From JBFXDW01 sp050180745 (GTDB lineage Bacteria > Pseudomonadota > Alphaproteobacteria > UBA9219): a stretch of DNA of 7,502 nucleotides. How positions within the stretch are numbered: the first letter of the stretch is position 1; every line of letters begins with the position of its first letter. Positions 1-5,872 of this stretch are shown piece by piece. The notes beneath the pieces were generated by a model, which saw only the letters and a list, made by a program, of their open reading frames with translations, did not search any database and had not been told where the DNA came from. Location of the stretch: the NCBI GenBank assembly GCA_050180745.1, contig JBFXDW010000083.1, positions 1 through 7,502 of the forward strand, given 5' to 3'. Position numbers and translations under genes: made by a program.

Positions 1-166
1 GGACCGCGTTCTCGAGTTGCGTAAGGAGCAATTTAACTTGCGTTTTCAACAAGCAACGGCTCAGTTAGCGAATACCGCGCGCGTGGATGCTGTGCGTAAA
101 GAGATTGCCAGGATCATGAGTGTGATAGGCGAACGTCAACGTCAAGCCGTTGAAAAGACGGCGTAA
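1..166 (+). CDS. rpmC: 50S ribosomal protein L29, 3' part
   Basis: The visible part is the last 54 codons, in the frame starting at base 2, ending at TAA 164-166. The start lies before the window, with roughly 10-15 residues missing relative to the usual 60-70. The encoded helical, Arg/Gln/Lys-rich peptide contains LRKEQFNLRFQQATAQL and VRKEIARIMSVIGER, the pattern of the L29 two-helix hairpin. L29 binds 23S rRNA near the peptide exit tunnel beside L23, where trigger factor and SRP dock. The S17 gene follows 20 nt later, the standard rpmC-rpsQ order of the S10 operon, which supports the call despite the truncation. Confidence 0.93.
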   Translation, partial: DRVLELRKEQFNLRFQQATAQLANTARVDAVRKEIARIMSVIGERQRQAVEKTA

Positions 167-186
167 GAAAGTAAGAGGATTAACAA

Positions 187-426
187 ATGCCACGTCGTGT
201 TTTGGTAGGTACGGTAACGAGCGATAAATGTGACAAGACAATTACGGTTCTTGTCGAGCGCCGCGTTATGCACCCGATTTATAAGAAGTATATTCGTAAG
301 TCGAAAAAATATGCGGCTCATGATGAAACCAACAGCTGTAAAGTTGGTGATGTGGTTTCGATCATAGAGTGCCGTCCAATCAGCAAGCGGAAAACGTGGA
401 TGGTTGTGACCGAGGAAAGCAAGTAA
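187..426 (+). CDS. rpsQ: 30S ribosomal protein S17
   Basis: This 79-residue basic protein has the normal bacterial S17 length. It begins MPRRVLVGTVTSDKCDKTI and carries the family pattern DETNSCKVGDVVSIIECRP followed by SKRKTW. S17 is an OB-fold, primary 16S rRNA-binding protein of the 5' domain, needed early in 30S assembly. The ATG at 187 is preceded by AAGAGG (173-178) at good spacing, and no nearby alternative start fits better. It lies between rpmC and rplN, the usual order at the end of the S10 operon and start of the spc operon, and is presumably co-transcribed with both. Confidence 0.97.
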   Translation: MPRRVLVGTVTSDKCDKTITVLVERRVMHPIYKKYIRKSKKYAAHDETNSCKVGDVVSIIECRPISKRKTWMVVTEESK

Positions 427-473
427 CAGGCACCAGGGAAGAACAGGCGCTAAGGAAGAAACAGGGTAAGAAC

Positions 474-842
474 ATGATTCAGATGGAAACAGTCCTTGAT
501 GTCGCGGACAATAGCGGCGCAAAGAAGGTAGCCTGCATTAAAGTGCTTGGTGGTTCCAAGCATATGATTGCAAAGGTTGGCGACATTATCGTTGTCTCGA
601 TCAAGGAAGCTATTCCTCGTGGCAAGGTCAAAAAGGGTGATGTGCATAAGGCCGTGATCGTACGCCAAACCTATCCGCTGAAGCGTGATGATGGTACGGT
701 GATCCGCTTTGAGCATAATGCGGCTGTTCTGATCAATAAGGATAAGGATCCTATCGGGACCCGTATCTTTGGACCGGTCACGCGCGAGCTGCGTAACTTG
801 GGCTTTATGAAAATTATTTCGCTCGCTGATGAGGTTTTATAA
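474..842 (+). CDS. rplN: 50S ribosomal protein L14
   Basis: This 122-residue protein matches the very constant L14 length. It starts MIQMETVLDVADNSGAKKV and includes IPRGKVKKGD and FGPVTRELR, all diagnostic of L14. L14 is a beta-barrel protein on the subunit interface of the 50S. It contacts L19 and 16S rRNA and is the docking point of the silencing factor RsfS. The frame is open upstream to 369, but the family N-terminus and AGGG (463-466), 7 nt before ATG 474, fix the start here. The 47-nt gap after rpsQ is among the larger ones in the cluster. The TAA stop shares its last A with the rplX start codon, suggesting translational coupling. Confidence 0.97.
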   Translation: MIQMETVLDVADNSGAKKVACIKVLGGSKHMIAKVGDIIVVSIKEAIPRGKVKKGDVHKAVIVRQTYPLKRDDGTVIRFEHNAAVLINKDKDPIGTRIFGPVTRELRNLGFMKIISLADEVL

Positions 843-1168
843 TGGCGAAGAAGATGAAAATTAAAAAGAACGACACGGTTGTCGTTATTGCTGGGAAGGA
901 CAAAGGCAAGACCGGTATGGTCAAGGCTGCCTATCCTAAGGAAGACCGTGTTGTTGTTGTTGGCGTCAATCGCGTGACTCGTCACGTGAAACCTTCGCAA
1001 GCTGATCCTCAAGGGGGGCGTAAGCTGATCGAGGCGCCGATTCATGTTTCAAACGTTGCGTTGATTGATCCTAAGGACAACAAAGCTACGCGTGTTGGGT
1101 ATAAGACGTTGGACGAGGGCAAAGGTAAGGTTCGTGTTGCTCGTCGTTCTGGCGAAGTTATTGAGTAA
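842..1168 (+). CDS. rplX: 50S ribosomal protein L24
   Basis: The product is 108 residues, within the bacterial L24 range. The N-terminus holds a KOW motif (about residues 5-32) with the hallmark VIAGKDKGKTG, followed by VNRVTRHVKPSQ and IEAPIHVSNV. L24 binds the 5' domain of 23S rRNA, helps start 50S assembly and later sits by the tunnel exit. Its ATG overlaps the rplN stop by one base (TAATG). The GAGG at 831-834, inside the end of rplN, is the probable ribosome binding site, so expression is likely coupled to rplN translation. A nearly all-Val stretch (RVVVVGV) is normal for the barrel. Confidence 0.97.
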   Translation: MAKKMKIKKNDTVVVIAGKDKGKTGMVKAAYPKEDRVVVVGVNRVTRHVKPSQADPQGGRKLIEAPIHVSNVALIDPKDNKATRVGYKTLDEGKGKVRVARRSGEVIE

Positions 1169-1183
1169 GGAAGAGGGATAGTC

Positions 1184-1750
1184 ATGACGGCAAGAGCCAA
1201 AGACAAATATACGCCGCGTCTTCAAACGCTGTATCTGGAGGAAATCCTTCCGGCCTTGATGAACGAGTATGGTTATAAGAACAAGCTGCAAGCTGCTAAG
1301 CTTGAGAAGATTGTTATCAATATGGGCGTTGGTGAAGCTGTCAATGACAGCAAGAAGACCAAGAACGCTGCCGAGCAACTGGCGTTGATCGCGGGTCAAA
1401 AACCTGTGATTACAAAGGCGCGTAAGGCTATCGCGGGCTTTAAGCTGCGTGGTGGGCTTGGTGTTGGTTGTAAGGTTACGCTACGCCGCGAGAGAATGTA
1501 TGAATTTTTAGATCGTTTGATCAACATTGCTATGCCACGTGTTCGTGACTTCCGTGGCATCTCATCAAAGAGTTTTGATGGTCAAGGCAATTATGCATTC
1601 GGTTTAAAAGAGCAACTCGTCTTCCCTGAAATTGAGTACGATAAGATCGACGAAGTTCGAGGGATGGACATTGTGATCTGCACGACGGCAACTACCGACA
1701 AAGAAGCTTTGTCGCTCCTTCGTGGGTTTAACATGCCGTTTCAGAGCTAA
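1184..1750 (+). CDS. rplE: 50S ribosomal protein L5
   Basis: The product is 188 residues, slightly longer than the roughly 180 usual because of a basic N-terminal extension (MTARAKDKYTPRLQTLY). Family landmarks are INMGVGEAVNDSK, GQKPVITKARKAIAGFKLR, DFRGISSKSFDGQGNYAFG and the C-terminal GMDIVICTTA. L5 binds 5S rRNA together with L18, helps place it in the central protuberance, and contacts P-site tRNA and S13. The start at 1184 has AAGGAAGAGGG (1168-1178) just upstream. In E. coli the repressor S8 binds mRNA at the rplE start. I cannot identify an equivalent S8 site at this junction by eye. Confidence 0.97.
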   Translation: MTARAKDKYTPRLQTLYLEEILPALMNEYGYKNKLQAAKLEKIVINMGVGEAVNDSKKTKNAAEQLALIAGQKPVITKARKAIAGFKLRGGLGVGCKVTLRRERMYEFLDRLINIAMPRVRDFRGISSKSFDGQGNYAFGLKEQLVFPEIEYDKIDEVRGMDIVICTTATTDKEALSLLRGFNMPFQS

Positions 1751-1764
1751 GGAAGGAAAAATTA

Positions 1765-2070
1765 ATGGCGAGAAAAGCATTAATTGAACGGGATAAATAT
1801 CGTCGCAAGCTGGTCAAAAACAAGAAGGCCACGCGTGAGGCTCTTGTTGCTGTCATTAAGAACAAGGAAACTCCTATGGAGGATCGGTTTCAGGCAGTGA
1901 TGAAGTTAGCGCAAATGTCTCGCGATTCATCGAAGACCCGCATCTCAAACCGTTGCGAACTGACGGGGCGGTCTCGTGGGTATTATCGCAAGTTTAGAAT
2001 TTCGCGTATTGCACTGCGTGAGTTGGCTGCATCTGGTCAACTTCCTGGTGTAATCAAGTCGAGCTGGTAA
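1765..2070 (+). CDS. rpsN: 30S ribosomal protein S14, zinc-independent long form
   Basis: The 101-residue length is that of the long, zinc-free type of S14. The signature region NRCELTGRSRGYYRKF holds a single Cys, not the two CxxC pairs of the zinc-binding form, so no zinc ribbon can form. The ends MARKALIERDKYRRKLV and GVIKSSW are typical of proteobacterial S14. S14 is a late-joining protein of the 30S head beside S3, S10 and S19. The ATG at 1765 follows AAGGAAGG (1749-1756) after a 14-nt gap from rplE. No second, zinc-binding paralogue is visible in the window. Confidence 0.97.
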   Translation: MARKALIERDKYRRKLVKNKKATREALVAVIKNKETPMEDRFQAVMKLAQMSRDSSKTRISNRCELTGRSRGYYRKFRISRIALRELAASGQLPGVIKSSW

Positions 2071-2085
2071 GGAGGAATACAGAAT

Positions 2086-2484
2086 ATGTCTCTATCCGAT
2101 CCTATTGGAGATATGCTGACCCGTCTTCGGAACGGTCAGATGGCGAAAATGCCGGTTGTTGAATGTCCTTCTTCGAGCTTTCGTAAGCGGGTTTTGGATG
2201 TGATGCAACGTGAAGGCTATATCCGTGGATACACCGAAGTTCAAAAGGGCAAAGGTCAAGCTGTGCTTGAGATCGAGCTCAAATATCATGATGGACAAGG
2301 TGTGATCCGTAAAATTAACCGTGTGTCAAAACCTGGTCGTCGCGTTTATGCGAGCATCAAGGATTTTGGTCGCGTCTTTAACGGTCTTGGGATTTCGATT
2401 TTGTCGACTCCGCATGGCGTGCTGTCTGATAATGAGGCTAGGAGCCAAAATGTTGGCGGCGAAGTTGTGTGCCGTATATTCTAA
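2086..2484 (+). CDS. rpsH: 30S ribosomal protein S8
   Basis: This 132-residue protein has normal S8 length. It starts with SDPIGDMLTRLRNGQ, the S8 N-terminal helix. It ends with STPHGVLSDNEARSQNVGGE and VVCRIF, the C-terminal RNA-binding signature. S8 binds helix 21 of 16S rRNA and organises the 30S platform. In E. coli it is also the translational repressor of the spc operon, so it is the likely regulator of this gene set, although its mRNA target is not evident here. The ATG at 2086 is preceded by AAGGAGGAAT (2069-2078), close to the strongest Shine-Dalgarno in the window, partly overlapping the rpsN stop. Confidence 0.97.
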   Translation: MSLSDPIGDMLTRLRNGQMAKMPVVECPSSSFRKRVLDVMQREGYIRGYTEVQKGKGQAVLEIELKYHDGQGVIRKINRVSKPGRRVYASIKDFGRVFNGLGISILSTPHGVLSDNEARSQNVGGEVVCRIF

Positions 2485-2501
2485 AGAGTTGAGGGTTTAT
2501 T

Positions 2502-3035
2502 ATGTCGCGCGTAGGAAAAAATGCAGTTGTTATGCCTCAGGGCGTCACGGCTGAACTCAAGCAAGGCAAGCTTACGGTTAAAGGTAAGCTGGGGACGCTC
2601 TCCATGCCTGTTATGCCAGAGGTTGAGGTTAAGATCGAGGGCAACGAAATCGTTGTCACGAAGACAGCCGATACGAAGACGTCTCAGATGATGTGGGGAA
2701 CCACTCGCAACAATGCTGCGAATCTGGTCAAAGGCGTTGCTGAAGGTTTTACCAAGACCTTAGAAATTGAAGGTGTTGGTTATCGTGCGGCGGTGCAAGG
2801 CAAGGATGTTGTTTTGCAGCTTGGTTACAGCCATGAGATCAAATACCCTATTCCAGAAGGTATTGAGATCAAGGCTATTAAGCCAACGCTTCTGACAGTG
2901 TCTGGGGCTGATAAGCAAAAGGTTGGGCAGGTTTCTGCAGAGATTAGAAGCATGCGTAAACCAGAACCTTATAAGGGTAAGGGTATCCATTACCAAGGCG
3001 AGTATATCCGCCGTAAAGAAGGTAAGAAGAAGTAA
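2502..3035 (+). CDS. rplF: 50S ribosomal protein L6
   Basis: The product is 177 residues, the standard L6 length. It begins MSRVGKNAVVMPQGV and ends in a basic tail (EYIRRKEGKKK). The family signature PEPYKGKGI lies at residues 154-162. L6 has two homologous alpha/beta domains (about 1-82 and 83-177). It sits at the base of the L7/L12 stalk near the sarcin-ricin loop, where elongation factors act. The ATG at 2502 is preceded by GAGGG (2491-2495) at good spacing, 17 nt after rpsH. Nothing is truncated or unusual. Confidence 0.97.
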   Translation: MSRVGKNAVVMPQGVTAELKQGKLTVKGKLGTLSMPVMPEVEVKIEGNEIVVTKTADTKTSQMMWGTTRNNAANLVKGVAEGFTKTLEIEGVGYRAAVQGKDVVLQLGYSHEIKYPIPEGIEIKAIKPTLLTVSGADKQKVGQVSAEIRSMRKPEPYKGKGIHYQGEYIRRKEGKKK

Positions 3036-3058
3036 TAGGATCTAAAAGGAAAACGAAG

Positions 3059-3436
3059 ATGTTGAGTCCTAAGAAGTTATATGAGCGGCGTAAAGCGCGC
3101 ACGCGTTATCAGCTAAAGCGTAAATCCGTTGCCAGCAAGAATGGTGCGCGGCCTCGTCTTTCTGTGCATCGCACGGGTAAGAACATTTACGCGCAAGTGA
3201 TCGACGATACAGAAGGCAAGACGTTGGCTGCGGCTTCAACCTTGTCGGCTGACCTGCAAAAGAAGTTGAAAACGGGTGCGGATAAGGCAGCGGCAGCGGC
3301 TGTTGGCGAGATGATTGCAAAGTTGGCCATCAAAGCGGGGGTCAAGGAAGTGGTTTTCGATCGCGGCGGATTCCTTTATACGGGTCGTGTTAAAGCATTA
3401 GCCGAGGCAGCTCGTGAAGCTGGCCTTGTTTTTTAA
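3059..3436 (+). CDS. rplR: 50S ribosomal protein L18
   Basis: The 125-residue product is close to the usual 117-122. The Arg/Lys-rich N-terminus (LYERRKARTRYQLKRK) and the 5S rRNA-binding core RPRLSVHRTGKNIYAQVID identify L18, as does the C-terminal FDRGGFLYTGRVKALAEAAR and EAGLVF. L18 binds 5S rRNA with L5 and L25 in the central protuberance. The ATG at 3059 follows AAAAGGA (3044-3050) in a 23-nt gap from rplF. An alanine-rich stretch (DKAAAAAVGEMIAKLA) belongs to the ordinary helix. Confidence 0.97.
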   Translation: MLSPKKLYERRKARTRYQLKRKSVASKNGARPRLSVHRTGKNIYAQVIDDTEGKTLAAASTLSADLQKKLKTGADKAAAAAVGEMIAKLAIKAGVKEVVFDRGGFLYTGRVKALAEAAREAGLVF

Positions 3437-3456
3437 GCTAAGGAGCAAAGCAAAAT

Positions 3457-4017
3457 ATGGGTAAGCCAAGAAAAGAATCGAACGAAGAACGCGCCAGTGA
3501 GATGATCGAAAAGCTGGTTGGCATCAACCGTGTTGCTAAGGTTGTCAAGGGCGGTAAGCGCTTTGGGATGGCAGCTTTGGTTGTTATCGGTGATGGCAAG
3601 GGGCGCGTCGGCATTGGCACAGGGAAGGCTCGTGAAGTTCCTGAGGCTATTCGCAAGGCTACGGAAGCGGCAAAGCGCAAGATGTACCGGATTCCTCTTC
3701 GTGAGGGACGTACGCTACATCATGATGTGCGTGGTGAGTATGGTGCAGGACTTGTTGTTCTTCGTGCGGCTCCTGCGGGAACGGGTATCATTGCTGGCGG
3801 TCCAATGCGGGCTGTGTTTGAGGCTTTGGGGATTCAGGATATCGTGGCTAAGTCGGTTGGTACCTCCAACCCGCATAACATGATCAAAGCAACTTTGGAT
3901 GCTTTGCAACAGGTTTCTAGCCCTCGCTCGGTCGCGATGCGTCGTGGGAAGAAGGTTAGCGAAGTTCTGGGGCGTAAGTCTGAGAAGAAAGATGCCGCAG
4001 AAAGCAAAGAATCATAA
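3457..4017 (+). CDS. rpsE: 30S ribosomal protein S5
   Basis: The product is 186 residues, with an N-terminal double-stranded-RNA-binding fold (about residues 10-77) containing ERASEMIEKLVGINRVAKV and the S5 signature GKGRVGIGTGKAREVPEA. The C-terminal domain (about 85-160) contains GTGIIAGGPMRAVFEALGI. A charged tail rich in Lys, Glu and Ser extends past the core, as is common in Alphaproteobacteria. S5 lines the mRNA entry channel with S3 and S4 and affects decoding accuracy and mRNA unwinding. AGGAG (3441-3445) serves the ATG at 3457, 20 nt after rplR. Confidence 0.97.
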   Translation: MGKPRKESNEERASEMIEKLVGINRVAKVVKGGKRFGMAALVVIGDGKGRVGIGTGKAREVPEAIRKATEAAKRKMYRIPLREGRTLHHDVRGEYGAGLVVLRAAPAGTGIIAGGPMRAVFEALGIQDIVAKSVGTSNPHNMIKATLDALQQVSSPRSVAMRRGKKVSEVLGRKSEKKDAAESKES

Positions 4018-4038
4018 TTAGGTTTAGGTGAAAAAAAC

Positions 4039-4239
4039 ATGGCAAAGAATGCAAAAAAAGCAACGCTTACAGTTGTGCAAAAGCGTAGTGGTGCTGGGGC
4101 TAAACCTGGAATGAATGAGACCTTGGCAGGGCTTGGCCTTGGCAAAATCGGTCGTCGTTGTGAGCTTGAGGATACTCCCGCTGTGCGCGGCATGATCCGG
4201 AAAGTCCATCATTTGGTTAAAGTTGAAGGCGAAGAATAA
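4039..4239 (+). CDS. rpmD: 50S ribosomal protein L30
   Basis: This 66-residue small protein has the bacterial L30 length. It contains KPGMNETLAGLGLGKIGRR, the loop and helix typical of L30, then the segment EDTPAVRGMIRKVHHLVKVE. L30 is a peripheral 50S protein, absent from some bacterial lineages. Its retention here in the normal rpsE-rpmD-rplO position supports an unreduced spc operon up to this point. The ATG at 4039 is served by AGGTG (4026-4030) 8 nt upstream. The N-terminus carries a short basic extension (MAKNAKKATL). Confidence 0.96.
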   Translation: MAKNAKKATLTVVQKRSGAGAKPGMNETLAGLGLGKIGRRCELEDTPAVRGMIRKVHHLVKVEGEE

Positions 4240-4244
4240 GATCG

Positions 4245-4268
4245 GTCGGGTTATGAAATAAACCTGAT
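4245..4268 (+). other. Small hairpin in rpmD-rplO gap
   Basis: In the 62-nt gap, the arm 4245-4252 (GTCGGGTT) can pair with 4261-4268 (AACCTGAT): eight pairs including two G-U, around an 8-nt loop. There is no T-tract after it, so it is not an intrinsic terminator. It may be an mRNA processing or stability element, or chance. Confidence 0.25.
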
Positions 4269-4301
4269 GTTATGTGCTAGAAAGAAAAAGGATTAGGTCC
4301 C

Positions 4302-4802
4302 ATGAAGCTCAATGAATTACGCGATAATGAAGGCGCTCTGAAAAAGAGAAAACGCGTTGGGCGTGGTATAGGCTCTGGTAAGGGAAAAACGGCTGGCCGT
4401 GGCGTTAAGGGCCAAAAGTCCCGCACAGGCGTTTCTCTTAACGGCTTTGAAGGCGGGCAAATGCCGCTCCATCGCCGTCTGCCAAAACGTGGCTTTAAGA
4501 TGCTCAACCCGCGCATTTATGCGGAGATGAATCTTGGCCGTCTGCAAAAAGCGATTGATGCGGGCCGCATTGATGCCAAAAAGCCAATCACAGAAGATAT
4601 TTTGTTTGCTTCGGGGTTGTTGTCTAAGGAAAAGGACGGCGTTCGCTTGTTGGCGAAGGGCGAGATTAAGGCAAAGATCGACATCACTGTTGCGGGCGCT
4701 TCAGCTGGTGCGGTTGCGGCTGTTGAAAAAGCTGGTGGCAAGGTTACGCTTTTGCCAAAAGCTGAGCCTAAAGCGAAGAAGGTAAGAAAAGAAGCTGAGT
4801 AA
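4302..4802 (+). CDS. rplO: 50S ribosomal protein L15
   Basis: The product is 166 residues. The Gly/Lys/Arg-rich N-terminal tail (GRGIGSGKGKTAGRG, then VKGQKSR) threads into 23S rRNA, followed by FEGGQMPLHRRLPKRGF and a C-terminal globular domain with AGASAGAVAAVEKAGGKVTL. L15 is a late assembly protein of the 50S. The C-terminus extends a little beyond the core with a Lys/Glu-rich tail. ATG 4302 is preceded by AAAGGA (4287-4292), after the largest gap in the cluster (62 nt). In most bacteria secY follows directly. Here no secY follows, making rplO the last recognisable member of the ribosomal block. Confidence 0.97.
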   Translation: MKLNELRDNEGALKKRKRVGRGIGSGKGKTAGRGVKGQKSRTGVSLNGFEGGQMPLHRRLPKRGFKMLNPRIYAEMNLGRLQKAIDAGRIDAKKPITEDILFASGLLSKEKDGVRLLAKGEIKAKIDITVAGASAGAVAAVEKAGGKVTLLPKAEPKAKKVRKEAE

Positions 4803-4843
4803 ATTATTTTATGTAAGAATAATTGACGAGGCAAAATAAAGAC

Positions 4844-4913
4844 TAAAGAAATTCTGTCGTTCCGGACGAACGCCCAAAGGGCATGAAGATCCGGAATGGC
4901 GGAGGATTCTTTA
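4844..4913 (+). repeat. Long imperfect palindrome / hairpin before tRNA-Pro
   Basis: The sequence folds almost end to end. TAAAGAA (4844-4850) pairs with TTCTTTA (4907-4913). TTCTGTC (4852-4858) pairs with GGCGGAG (4898-4904) with G-U pairs. GTTCCGGA (4859-4866) pairs with TCCGGAAT (4890-4897). After an asymmetric internal loop, GCCC (4872-4875) pairs with GGGC (4879-4882) around an AAA loop. No T-tract follows on the plus strand, so it is not a classic terminator. The TTCCGG...CCGGAA core resembles short dispersed palindromic repeats of alphaproteobacterial genomes, from memory only. It may instead end or process the spc transcript. Confidence 0.6.
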
Positions 4914-4916
4914 TAA

Positions 4917-4993
4917 CGGGGTGTGGCGCAGTCCGGTAGCGCGCTTGTTTTGGGTACAAGAGGCCCCGAGTTCGAATCTCGGCACCCCGACCA
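4917..4993 (+). tRNA. tRNA-Pro (anticodon UGG)
   Basis: A complete cloverleaf can be drawn. The acceptor stem CGGGGTG (4917-4923) pairs with CACCCCG (4983-4989). The D stem is GCGC/GCGC, and the anticodon stem CTTGT/ACAAG encloses the loop TTTGGGT, giving anticodon TGG with G at position 37. The T arm is CCGAG-TTCGAAT-CTCGG. The discriminator base is A, and CCA is encoded (4991-4993). The C1-G72 pair, A73 and G37 are expected identity features of bacterial proline tRNA. The UGG species reads CCN proline codons broadly. The gene starts 3 nt after the long hairpin, with no convincing promoter of its own, so it may be cut from a read-through rplO transcript. Confidence 0.97.
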
Positions 4994-5043
4994 CCTTTTG
5001 TCTTCAGCTCTTTGGATAGCCTACGCTAGTCTGATGGTTTGTG

Positions 5044-5853
5044 ATGCGTATAGACACGAAAACAAACTCCCGACCCCATATCCTTTTTCGGTTTCATAAA
5101 GCCTTTGATGTGTGTACGCAGAATCTTGAGTTGCTGCGTAAGCTGAATCCGAATACCCCAATTCATGGTCTTTATGGTGGAGCTGGAGGCGTTGAGGCTC
5201 TGCCTCCTGATTTTCGTGAGCGCTTTGATTCATTGTTTGCTCTTCCTTTCGAGGACCCTCAATACAACTGGCAGCATGGCGATATTTGTATTCGCTGGTG
5301 GTTTAAGGAGGTTGGACACAGCTTTGATTTCTCTCATCTGGCTGTTGTCGAGTGGGACCTTGTGTATCTCAAACCTCTTGATGAGATTTTTCATGCTTTT
5401 ACAGAAGAGGCTAATTATGTGGCCCTGTCCGGCAATTATCAAAAAATGTATGATGAGGGCTGGGGTTGGATTCAGGGGCGCTTTGCGGGAGCTATAGAGG
5501 CTCTGTTGGTAGATATAGGGAAAGAACGTTCCATAGACATCAAAACGCTTTCCTTCGGCATTTTTGGCGGTTGTGTGTTGTGCCGCAAATATCTGGAAGA
5601 GCTATCGTGCCGAATTTTGCGGAGTCTCTCCAATGACGAAGTGCGGCTTAGCCTCTATTCGGCCCTGTTTGACGTTCCACTGATCGACAATGGCTTTTTA
5701 AGCGACAAGCGTAACCAGATGAATGCCGAGAACATAGAATATGGCGAAAAAGAGCTGATAGAGACTCTTGAACGGGGAGGTAATACCATTCACCCCATCC
5801 GCGTTGTTATACCGGATTTGTTGAAAACTGTTGCTTGTTGTGATGCTGTGTAA
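5044..5853 (+). CDS. Putative GT-A-type glycosyltransferase-like protein
   Basis: The product is 269 residues from ATG 5044, or 270 from the adjacent GTG 5041. An in-frame TGA at 5032 rules out a longer start, and no good Shine-Dalgarno is visible. I recognise no named family. The N-terminus (ILFRFHKAFDVCTQNLELLR, residues 13-32, then LNPNTPIHGLYGG) looks like the first strand and helix of a nucleotide-sugar-binding fold. VVEWDLVYLKPL (101-112) has the place and shape of a DxD-like metal/nucleotide-sugar motif at the end of a strand. SFGIFGGC (170-177) resembles an acceptor-loop element, and a HPIR motif (250-253) comes near the end. There is no signal peptide or membrane span, so it is probably cytoplasmic. 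It lies 19 nt before the TPR-SGNH gene, suggesting one unit. The transferase role is inference; substrate unknown. Confidence 0.55.
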   Translation: MRIDTKTNSRPHILFRFHKAFDVCTQNLELLRKLNPNTPIHGLYGGAGGVEALPPDFRERFDSLFALPFEDPQYNWQHGDICIRWWFKEVGHSFDFSHLAVVEWDLVYLKPLDEIFHAFTEEANYVALSGNYQKMYDEGWGWIQGRFAGAIEALLVDIGKERSIDIKTLSFGIFGGCVLCRKYLEELSCRILRSLSNDEVRLSLYSALFDVPLIDNGFLSDKRNQMNAENIEYGEKELIETLERGGNTIHPIRVVIPDLLKTVACCDAV

Positions 5854-5872
5854 TCTATAGTACTCATAAGCC

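Noticed and set aside
369..473. Upstream in-frame extension of rplN to an ATG at 369
   Set aside because: It overlaps rpsQ in another frame, lacks L14 similarity and has no suitable ribosome binding site; the conserved L14 N-terminus starts at 474.
142..1399. Minus-strand open frames opposite the rpsQ-rplE region
   Set aside because: They lie antisense to certain ribosomal genes, show no family features and are explained as shadows of biased codon use.
4517..4834. Minus-strand and alternative-frame open frames across rplO
   Set aside because: They overlap the confident L15 frame and have low-complexity content with no recognisable domain.
4823..4851. TTGACG (4823-4828) as a -35 box for the tRNA gene
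   Set aside because: No good -10 hexamer lies at 16-18 bp; the best candidate, TAAAGA at 4844, is weak, badly spaced and inside the hairpin.
4910..4916. TTTATAA as a -10 box
   Set aside because: It abuts the tRNA 5' end, so transcription would begin inside the mature tRNA, and no -35 box is evident.
4994..5040. Terminator after tRNA-Pro
   Set aside because: There is only a short CTTTTG run and a TAGC/GCTA pairing too weak to count as a terminator stem.
5021..5442. Minus-strand open frames across the start of the glycosyltransferase-like gene
   Set aside because: The plus-strand frame is longer and has coherent protein-like motifs; the antisense frames are short and featureless.
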